The notes below the pieces were generated by a model that was not told the DNA's origin, ran no database searches, and was given only the letters and a program-made list of their open reading frames with translations. From assembly GCA_946405655.1 (NCBI GenBank), contig CAMJHX010000091.1:1-5671 (forward strand): a DNA stretch of 5,671 bases, in the 5' to 3' direction. A program made the translations under genes and the position numbers. Numbering within the stretch: position 1 is the stretch's first letter; each line of letters begins with the position of its first letter. Source of the stretch: an uncultured Clostridia bacterium (GTDB taxonomy: Bacteria; Bacillota; Clostridia; Oscillospirales; Oscillospiraceae). Positions 1-5,249 of the stretch are shown here, in pieces.

Positions 1-1517
1 TTTTCGATGAAATAGCGGTCGTGCGAGACGAAGAGCAGCGCCTCGCCGTAATCGGAGAGCGCGTCCTCGATCCACTCGCGGCTCGCGATATCGAGATGGT
101 TCGTCGGCTCGTCGAGCACGAGGAAATTGATCTCGCTGCCCATGAGCATGCAGAGCTTCAGGCGCGAGCGCTCGCCGCCGGAGAGGGCCGAGACGCTCTT
201 GAACACATCCTCACCCCGGAAGCCGAAGGCGCCGAGACGGTCGCGCGCCTCCTGCGGCTGGCACTTGCACTCATAGAGCATCGTGTCGACCATGGAGCGG
301 TCATTGTCTTCAAACGTGACGATCTGCGGGAGATACGCCACGCGCACCGTGGGGCCGCGGCGGAGATAGCCGGTATCGGGAGACTCCTGATTCATGAGGA
401 GCTTTAGGAAGGTGGTCTTCCCTGCTCCGTTATCGCCGATGAGGGCGATGCGCTCGCCGCCGGTGACCGAGAGCGCCACGTCGGAAAAGAGGGTGCGGTC
501 TCCGTAGCCCTTGGAGACGCCTTCCATGACGAGCACCTCGTCGGCGCGAAATTCGTGCTCGGAGAAATGGACGTTCAGCTTGCGATCCTGCGTGGGGCGC
601 TTGGTCTGCTCCAGCTTTTCGATGCGCTTTTCCATGGAGAAGGCGCGCTTATGGAGCTTGTCGTTGCCCATGAACGCCCAGAGGTGAAGCTTCTCTGCCG
701 CCTCGGTGAGCTGCTTGAGCTTTGCCTGATCCTTCTCATATTGCTTGAGCTGCTCATCGAACCGGCGCTGGCGCTCGACGACGTAGAAGCTGTAGTTTCC
801 GCTGTAAAACTCCGCTCTGCCGGAGGAGAGATCGATGCTGCGCTGCACGACGCGGTCGAGAAAATAGCGGTCGTGGCTGATGACGAGGACGCTGCCGTGG
901 AAGTGGAGAAGGTACTCCTCCAGCCATTCCGTGGCGCGCAGGTCGAGATGGTTCGTCGGCTCGTCGAGGAGGAGAATGTCCGTATCCTCCAGGATGAGGC
1001 GCGCGAGGTTGACGCGCGTCTTCTCGCCGCCGGAGAGACTCTCAAACGGCTGCGCGCGCATGGTCGCGGGAATATCGAGGCCGTTTGCCACGCGGTCGCG
1101 CTCGAAATCCATCTCATAGCCGCCGAGACGACGGAACTCCTCGCTCAGACGGTCATACTCCGAGAGGAGCGCGGCGGAATCGTCCGTCTCCATGCGCTCG
1201 GCGAGGTCGGAGAGCTTGTCTTCAATTTGATAGAGACGGCGGTGCGCATCGCGCAGGACGTCCTCGGTCGTCCAGCCCTCGGGGTAGACCGGGATCTGGC
1301 TGATGAGCCCGAGGCGGCGGCCGGAGGCGAGGGAGATTTCCCCCGAATCGGCAGGAATCGCGCCGCAGAGAATGCGAAAGAGCGTCGTCTTGCCGCAGCC
1401 GTTGCGCCCGAGGATGCCGATGCGCTCGCCGGTGTTCACCTCGAAGGTGACGCCGTCTAAAATGTTGTTCCCGACCTCGAAGGATTTGACGAGGTCGCGG
1501 ACGGTGAGGTCGATCAT
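1..1517 (-). CDS. ABC-F family ATP-binding cassette protein (3'-truncated by window edge)
   Basis: This is a soluble twin-ATPase of the ABC-F family. Members bind the ribosomal E site and either regulate translation or protect against ribosome-targeting antibiotics; they are not transporters. The start is ATG at 1517, with GGAG 7 bases upstream. The frame stays open for 505 codons to the window edge. NBD1 has Walker A GRNGCGKTT (residues 37-45), signature LSGGE (161-165), Walker B DEPTNH (185-190, catalytic E186) and switch histidine H215 in SHDRYF. A charged inter-domain linker, rich in K, E and Q (about 248-326, containing HLWAFMGNDKLHKRAFSMEK), corresponds to the P-site tRNA interaction motif. 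NBD2 has Walker A GDNGAGKTT (361-369), LSGGE (445-449), DEPTNH (469-474, E470) and SHDRYF (498-503). No transmembrane segment is visible. Both ATPase sites look intact. The C-terminal tail is outside the window, so I cannot assign a resistance subclass (Lsa, Msr, Vga, OptrA) or a housekeeping one (YdiF/Uup/EttA-like). The gene lies 65 bases after the VanZ-like gene and probably shares its transcript. Confidence 0.95.
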   Translation of the reverse strand, partial: MIDLTVRDLVKSFEVGNNILDGVTFEVNTGERIGILGRNGCGKTTLFRILCGAIPADSGEISLASGRRLGLISQIPVYPEGWTTEDVLRDAHRRLYQIEDKLSDLAERMETDDSAALLSEYDRLSEEFRRLGGYEMDFERDRVANGLDIPATMRAQPFESLSGGEKTRVNLARLILEDTDILLLDEPTNHLDLRATEWLEEYLLHFHGSVLVISHDRYFLDRVVQRSIDLSSGRAEFYSGNYSFYVVERQRRFDEQLKQYEKDQAKLKQLTEAAEKLHLWAFMGNDKLHKRAFSMEKRIEKLEQTKRPTQDRKLNVHFSEHEFRADEVLVMEGVSKGYGDRTLFSDVALSVTGGERIALIGDNGAGKTTFLKLLMNQESPDTGYLRRGPTVRVAYLPQIVTFEDNDRSMVDTMLYECKCQPQEARDRLGAFGFRGEDVFKSVSALSGGERSRLKLCMLMGSEINFLVLDEPTNHLDIASREWIEDALSDYGEALLFVSHDRYFIE

Positions 1518-1524
1518 AGGGTTA

Positions 1525-1528
1525 CTCC
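1525..1528 (-). promoter_or_regulatory. Ribosome binding site of the ABC-F gene
   Basis: GGAG on the minus strand lies 7 bases before the ATG at 1517. It fixes the start and lies just outside the heptad-repeat hairpin, so the hairpin does not cover it. Confidence 0.75.
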
Positions 1529-1531
1529 AAA

Positions 1532-1609
1532 CGAATGAGGAATGAGGAATTAGGAATTAGGAATGCACAGGATTCGCATTCCTCACTCCTCATTCCTAAT
1601 TCCTAATTT
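1532..1609. repeat. Heptanucleotide-repeat imperfect palindrome (hairpin)
   Basis: The left arm (1532-1566) is five consecutive 7-base units on the plus strand: CGAATGA, GGAATGA, GGAATTA, GGAATTA, GGAATGC. The right arm (1576-1608) is the same kind of array on the minus strand: a partial unit ending ATTA, then GGAATTA, GGAATGA, GGAGTGA, GGAATGC. Pairing 1534-1566 with 1576-1608 gives 28 of 33 matched positions around a 9-base loop (1567-1575). The sequence is AT-rich and low in complexity, unlike the GC-rich genes around it. It covers the 3' end of the VanZ-like gene and most of the gap before the ABC-F gene. No T-run follows either arm, so it is not a standard intrinsic terminator. It may be a dispersed, MITE- or REP-like element, an mRNA-stabilising hairpin, or a partial attenuator; the sequence alone does not decide. 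Confidence 0.85.
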
Positions 1610-2044
1610 GCTAAACAAAACATACAGTGCATACCCAATCACTACGCCAATCAGATTTAGGATTAGGTCGTCCACATCGCAGTGTCCCAGCAGGGTTATG
1701 AGCTGGGTGATCTCCACGAGGATGATGATGCCGGCGGAGATGAGGAGGGTTTTCCAGAAGCGGCGCAGCGGCGCGTTTGCCCATGGCAGGCCGAAGCCAA
1801 GCGGGATGAACATGACGATGTTGCCGATGATGTTCACAACTGCCGCCCGGTGGTACAGCGGGTCGTTCCAGACGCGGAGAAAGCGCAAAATCTCCGCGCC
1901 GGGGGTGAGATTGAGATTGGAGAGCATGGTATTGACATAGCCGCCGATCAGCGGCGCTCTCCCCCGCTGCAGGAAGAGCAGATACACCATAAGCAGGCAG
2001 TATGCGGCGAACACGGTGCGCCGCAGGTGTTTGTGTTCCTTCAT
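1583..2044 (-). CDS. VanZ-like family membrane protein
   Basis: This is a small integral membrane protein of 153 residues. It has four likely membrane segments, at about 10-25, 67-87, 97-116 and 124-144. VanZ-family hallmarks are present: NIIGNIVMFIPLGFGLP (71-87), the VEITQ motif (110-114, E111 and Q114), and the CDVDDLILNLIG block (122-133) with three acidic residues near the last membrane segment. The founding member, VanZ of Tn1546, gives low-level teicoplanin resistance. Most chromosomal relatives have no proven role beyond the envelope. The ATG (2044-2042) overlaps the PBP stop as ATGA. Its own Shine-Dalgarno is weak, so translational coupling to the PBP is likely. The last seven codons (LGIRNEE, 147-153) and the TGA stop are made of the heptad repeat, so the native C-terminus may have been replaced or extended. 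The fourth membrane segment ends before that point, so the fold should be intact. Confidence 0.9.
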   Translation of the reverse strand: MKEHKHLRRTVFAAYCLLMVYLLFLQRGRAPLIGGYVNTMLSNLNLTPGAEILRFLRVWNDPLYHRAAVVNIIGNIVMFIPLGFGLPWANAPLRRFWKTLLISAGIIILVEITQLITLLGHCDVDDLILNLIGVVIGYALYVLFSKLGIRNEE

Positions 2045-3339
2045 CCGTTCACCGCCGCCTGCAGAACTGCGTTTGCCACGGGTGCTGCCGCTGTGATGCC
2101 CGCGCCCGCGTTCTCCACGATGACGACGAAGGCGTAGGGATGCGCCTCATCGAGCAGGAAGCCCGTGAACCACGCGTGGCTCGTGCCGTCGCCAACCTCG
2201 GCGGTGCCGGTTTTTGCGCAGAGGTTGAGGCCGGGGAAGTTCCACGCGCCGTAATGCGCCTGCACATTATAGCTCATCATGTCGCGCAGCTTGTTGGCGG
2301 TGCTGCTCTGCATGAGATTGGCGCTGCCGTTGTTCTTGCCAACAAGGAGCGTCGGCTCCTGCAGGATACCGTTGGAGGCGATGGCAGAGACATAGCGCAG
2401 CATGGAATAGGGGCAGATGGCGTCCTCAAACTGGCCGATGCCCGACCAGGCGAGGCCCGGCGTGCCGGGATTGTCCTTGGTGAAGCTGCCGCCGGCGGTG
2501 ACGATGTCATCAAGCTTGTGCGTGCGGGTGAAGCCGTAGTCATACACATAGCGCTCGAGGGTATCGCCGCCGAGCTGTAGTGAGATGTTCGCGAAGGCGA
2601 CGTTGCAGGAATTCGCGAGCGCCTCCTCAAAGGTCTGCTCGCCGTGCGAGCCGGTACAGTTGATCGTGACGCCGGCGACGTCCATGCTGCCCCAGCAGGT
2701 GAAGGTCTGCTGCGAGAGATCCGGAAGGTTCTCGATGGCGGCGGCGCTCGTGATGAGCTTGAAGACGGAGCCCGGCGTATAGGACACGCTGATGCAGCGG
2801 TTGAGATACGTGCCGTCCGCGATCTCGGCGGAAGAATCCGCCGGGTCGGTCGTGGGGTTCGAGGTCATGCAGAGGATCTCGCCCGTGCGGTAATTGGACA
2901 GGAGCACGGCGCCCTTTCTGCCGGCGAGCGCCTCCTGCGCGGTGACGCAGAGGCGGGAGTCGATCGTGAGCTTCACCTCGCGCCCGCCGCGGGCGTAGGT
3001 GCCGGTGATCGGGTTATAGCCCGCGAGCTGGGCGGCAAAGGACGAGAGCGCGCCGGTGCCGACGTTGCCGGAATAGTCGCCGACGGCGTGGTAGCAGGCG
3101 CGGCGGACGCTCCAGTCATCGGCATAGGTGCGGCTGCTGCCGTCCGCGTTGGCGAGGACAACGCCGTTGCGGTCGACGATGGTGCCCATGCTGACGACGC
3201 CGGAGGTATAGCCGCCGACGGCGAAGGTCGCCCATTTGGCGCCGTTTTCGAGATAGCGGACGATATAGACGCCGAGGCCGACGATGATGAGCGCCGCGAC
3301 GATGAGCGCCGACATGGCGCGATGCTTGACTTTGTTCAC
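2041..3339 (-). CDS. Penicillin-binding protein, class B-like peptidoglycan D,D-transpeptidase
   Basis: This membrane-anchored transpeptidase cross-links peptidoglycan stem peptides outside the cell and is the likely partner of the upstream SEDS polymerase. It has 432 residues. A short basic N-terminus precedes one membrane anchor (about 9-28). A compact N-terminal region contains GTIVDRNGVVLA (52-63), the class B PBP motif. The transpeptidase domain follows with all three active-site motifs: SVFK (nucleophile S191, K194), SCN (S244-N246) and KTGT (376-379), plus SHAWFTGF just after. Its length and compact N-terminal module resemble actinobacterial PbpA more than full-length PBP2 or SpoVD. 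I chose GTG at 3339: GAGGGGAGG lies 7 bases upstream and the GTG overlaps the SEDS stop as GTGA. An in-frame ATG at 3438 would add 33 Arg-rich residues and run deep into the SEDS gene. The stop overlaps the VanZ-like start as ATGA. It may be called pbpA, but elongation versus division or sporulation use cannot be told here. Confidence 0.93.
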   Translation of the reverse strand: MNKVKHRAMSALIVAALIIVGLGVYIVRYLENGAKWATFAVGGYTSGVVSMGTIVDRNGVVLANADGSSRTYADDWSVRRACYHAVGDYSGNVGTGALSSFAAQLAGYNPITGTYARGGREVKLTIDSRLCVTAQEALAGRKGAVLLSNYRTGEILCMTSNPTTDPADSSAEIADGTYLNRCISVSYTPGSVFKLITSAAAIENLPDLSQQTFTCWGSMDVAGVTINCTGSHGEQTFEEALANSCNVAFANISLQLGGDTLERYVYDYGFTRTHKLDDIVTAGGSFTKDNPGTPGLAWSGIGQFEDAICPYSMLRYVSAIASNGILQEPTLLVGKNNGSANLMQSSTANKLRDMMSYNVQAHYGAWNFPGLNLCAKTGTAEVGDGTSHAWFTGFLLDEAHPYAFVVIVENAGAGITAAAPVANAVLQAAVNG

Positions 3340-5054
3340 GCGTCGTCCTCCCCTCTCGATTTCGCGCCGGATTTGACGACGAAGCTGCCGCCGCGCCGCG
3401 TGTCCGCCGCCTTGATATAACTCAGAAGCATCCAGCACGAAAGCATGCTCGACCCGCCGCGCGAGACAAACGGGAACGTGACGCCCGTAAACGGCAGAAT
3501 GTCCAGCGAGCCGAAGACGTTGAGCGCCATCTGCACCATCATCATCGTGACGGCTGCGCAGCCCGCGATGACGTAATACGACGAGCGGTTGCGCGCGGCG
3601 TTCTTGACCGTGAAGATCGCGAGGGCGACAATGGCGAGCGCCGCGAAGACGGCGATGATGAGGCCGAGCTCCTCACAGAGCATGGCGAAGACCATATCGG
3701 TGTTGGCAGCGACGATGTTTTTGAGCCACCCGTTGCCCGCGCCCTGCCCGAAGAGGCCGCCGGAGGCGGCAGCGGAGAGCGCGCGCGTCTGCTGATAGCC
3801 GGCGCCGTTGACGTCCTCCCAGACGTGTCCCCACGTCATAAAGCGCTGGGCGACATAGGGTTTGATGCTCAGGACGAGCATGCCCGCCATGACCGCGCCG
3901 CCGATGGCGAGAAACACCGTGGCGAAGCTGCCGGAGCGCAGGAAGGCGATGATGAGGAACGTGGCGAAGAAGACGAGCGCCGCGCCCATATCGCCCATGA
4001 GGGCGAGACCGCCGACGCAGACGGCGGAAAAGCCGATGAAATAAAAAATGCTGCGCGAGCGGAACATATGCTCCAGCGTGGTGGCGCCGACATAGATGAA
4101 GGCGACCTTGATGAGCTCGGACGGCTGGATGGAAAAGCCCGCGACGGTGATCCAGTTGCGCGCGCCGAAGACCTCCCGCGCGGCGGCGAGATTCAGCACC
4201 AGCAGCATCAGGCTCAGGATGGCGGCGGGCCAGCGCAGCGCCTTGACGTGGTTTAAGTCGCGCAGCCACCAGCCGAAGAGGAAGAAGAGCAGGACGCTCG
4301 CAAGGAGCAGCACCACATGGCGCACAAGCTCCCCCGGCGTCGCCGTGGCGCAGATGCAGAGCCCCAGCGTGCAGAGGAAGAAGGCGATCGTCTCCGGCTC
4401 AAAGCCGGAGCGGTCCATCGTGCGCATGAGAAGATAGCACAGCCACTCGATGAGGATGAGCGCGAAGAACGCGAGCATGGTCTGGAAGCGGTATTCCTCC
4501 TTGGCGGAGACGAAGAACTGCAGCATGATCAGCAGCTGCATGAGCGTGAGGAAAAAGAGCGTGGTGCCGGAATGGATCTTCCAGCCGGCGACGGCGCGCT
4601 TTTTCTCCTGCAGGGCGCGGTGCTGCTCGCTGTTGGTTGCGAACTTCACCATGTGCTTGGTGCAGCGGATGATATCGCCGTCGACGAGCTGCTCGGGCTC
4701 CTCGACCTTTTTGCCGTTGAGGAAGACCCCTCCCCCGCGGCTGAGATCGGTAACATGCCAGTCGCCCTTGTCGTTGCGCGTGACGACGGCGTGGACGCTC
4801 GCGACGTCCTCATACGGCAGACGGACGTCGGAGGATTTGGCGCGGCCGATGATGCACTCCCAGTGCTGCAGCGGATGTACCTCGCCCTGCGGCGTGACGA
4901 GATAGCCCCAGGTCTCGGGGTCGGCTCGGCCGCTGAGCATGGAGCGCACGCAGCGAAACAGCACCACAAGCGCCAAAATGGGCAGCAGAAAACGCGCCAC
5001 CTGCGCCAGGATCGGCAGCAGCTGATCGGTTCCGTTGAAATCCAGTTGCGGCAT
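3336..5054 (-). CDS. FHA-domain-containing FtsW/RodA/SpoVE (SEDS) peptidoglycan glycosyltransferase
   Basis: This multi-spanning polymerase extends glycan strands from lipid II. It has 572 residues, longer than typical RodA/FtsW (about 370-420), because of an N-terminal extension. A membrane segment at 21-38 is followed by an FHA domain at about 48-138, with IGR (69-71), S74, H88 and LNG (112-114); this should be cytoplasmic and recognise phosphothreonine. The SEDS domain spans about 160-550 with some ten hydrophobic segments. It carries WITVAGFSIQPSELIK (301-316), GDMGAAL (354-360), WEDVNGAGYQ (412-421) with D414 at the place of the catalytic aspartate, SGGLFGQGAGNG (431-442), NTDMVFAMLCEELG (451-464), and PFTGVTFPFVSRGGSS (521-536). 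The ATG has GGGAGG 7 bases upstream. It is first in the operon and overlaps the PBP by four bases, the usual SEDS-bPBP pairing. RodA-like and FtsW/SpoVE-like roles cannot be separated from this window. The FHA loop is atypical: Ala85 replaces the usual phosphate-contacting Ser. Confidence 0.95.
   Translation of the reverse strand: MPQLDFNGTDQLLPILAQVARFLLPILALVVLFRCVRSMLSGRADPETWGYLVTPQGEVHPLQHWECIIGRAKSSDVRLPYEDVASVHAVVTRNDKGDWHVTDLSRGGGVFLNGKKVEEPEQLVDGDIIRCTKHMVKFATNSEQHRALQEKKRAVAGWKIHSGTTLFFLTLMQLLIMLQFFVSAKEEYRFQTMLAFFALILIEWLCYLLMRTMDRSGFEPETIAFFLCTLGLCICATATPGELVRHVVLLLASVLLFFLFGWWLRDLNHVKALRWPAAILSLMLLVLNLAAAREVFGARNWITVAGFSIQPSELIKVAFIYVGATTLEHMFRSRSIFYFIGFSAVCVGGLALMGDMGAALVFFATFLIIAFLRSGSFATVFLAIGGAVMAGMLVLSIKPYVAQRFMTWGHVWEDVNGAGYQQTRALSAAASGGLFGQGAGNGWLKNIVAANTDMVFAMLCEELGLIIAVFAALAIVALAIFTVKNAARNRSSYYVIAGCAAVTMMMVQMALNVFGSLDILPFTGVTFPFVSRGGSSMLSCWMLLSYIKAADTRRGGSFVVKSGAKSRGEDDA
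3347..3355 (-). promoter_or_regulatory. Ribosome binding site deciding the PBP GTG start
   Basis: GAGGGGAGG on the minus strand lies 7 bases upstream of GTG 3339, inside the end of the SEDS coding sequence. Its strength and spacing favour the GTG over the upstream in-frame ATG at 3438. Confidence 0.85.
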
Positions 5055-5061
5055 GCGTTTT

Positions 5062-5067
5062 CCTCCC
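5062..5067 (-). promoter_or_regulatory. Ribosome binding site of the SEDS gene
   Basis: GGGAGG on the minus strand lies 7 bases before ATG 5054. It is a near-perfect Shine-Dalgarno and supports this start. Confidence 0.8.
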
Positions 5068-5095
5068 TTCAGGTTTACGCAAATATGGAGTTTAT

Positions 5096-5124
5096 ATTAT
5101 AGCATATTCCGTTCCGGTTTACAA
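5096..5124 (-). promoter_or_regulatory. Sigma-A promoter for the SEDS-PBP-VanZ(-ABC-F) operon
   Basis: On the minus strand, -35 TTGTAA (5124-5119) and -10 TATAAT (5101-5096) are separated by exactly 17 bases. A TGC immediately before the -10 makes it an extended -10. Transcription should start near 5089, giving a leader of about 35 bases that contains the GGGAGG. No other promoter of this quality was noticed upstream of the later genes, so the whole cluster probably depends on it. Confidence 0.8.
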
Positions 5125-5170
5125 TGCAGCGGAAAGCGTCTTCAGAAAATGAAAAGAAATCCGAAAAGAC

Positions 5171-5199
5171 TTGAAAACTGTCACTTTATAGGGTATGAT
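5171..5199 (+). promoter_or_regulatory. Sigma-A promoter for the lipid kinase gene
   Basis: -35 TTGAAA (5171-5176) and -10 TATGAT (5194-5199) are separated by 17 bases. Short A-tracts at 5146-5149, 5152-5155, 5157-5159 and 5164-5167 lie upstream and could serve as an UP element. Transcription should start near 5206, leaving a leader of about 44 bases. It points away from the SEDS operon promoter; the two -35 boxes are 46 bases apart. Confidence 0.78.
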
Positions 5200-5221
5200 A
5201 CAAGTGCTTTGATTTTTTGAA

Positions 5222-5235
5222 CCAATTGCAATTGG
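5222..5235. promoter_or_regulatory. Perfect 14-bp palindrome in the lipid kinase leader, possible operator
   Basis: CCAATTGCAATTGG is its own reverse complement. It lies about 16-30 bases downstream of the predicted transcription start, and its last two G bases are the first bases of the GGAGG ribosome binding site. It could be a repressor operator acting as a roadblock, or a short RNA hairpin that partly hides the RBS. Function is inferred from position and symmetry only. Confidence 0.5.
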
Positions 5236-5238
5236 AGG
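5234..5238 (+). promoter_or_regulatory. Ribosome binding site of the lipid kinase gene
   Basis: GGAGG lies 11 bases before ATG 5250, slightly farther than optimal. It overlaps the 14-bp palindrome by two bases. No closer in-frame start is available. Confidence 0.7.
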
Positions 5239-5249
5239 ACACAAGCAAT

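Noticed and set aside
555..1460. Long plus-strand open frame antisense to the ABC-F gene (301 codons)
   Set aside because: The opposite strand encodes an intact ABC-F protein with all motifs. The plus frame is a by-product of GC-rich codon bias and gives no recognisable domain.
1532..1609. Heptad palindrome as a rho-independent terminator or CRISPR array
   Set aside because: No U-run follows the stem on either strand and the stem is AT-rich. The units are 7 bp with no spacers, so it is not CRISPR.
1583..2044. VanZ-like gene as part of a glycopeptide-resistance cluster
   Set aside because: No vanR, vanS, vanH, vanA, vanX or vanY gene is in the window; VanZ-like proteins are common chromosomal membrane proteins in Firmicutes.
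2644..3420. Long plus-strand open frame antisense to the PBP (258 codons)
   Set aside because: It is the mirror of a clear transpeptidase frame, rich in Ala, Gly, Asp and Arg as antisense frames are, with no domain and no supported RBS.
3340..3438. N-terminal extension of the PBP from an ATG at 3438
   Set aside because: The extra 33 residues are Arg-rich and lie entirely inside the SEDS gene. The GTG at 3339 has an ideal Shine-Dalgarno and a GTGA overlap.
4317..5102. Plus-strand open frame antisense to the FHA/SEDS gene (261 codons)
   Set aside because: It runs against a motif-complete SEDS gene and through its promoter, and its translation is low-complexity and charged, with no recognisable family.
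5035..5220. Small plus-strand open frame of 61 codons across the divergent intergenic region
   Set aside because: It spans both promoters, starts inside the SEDS gene and has no recognisable content.
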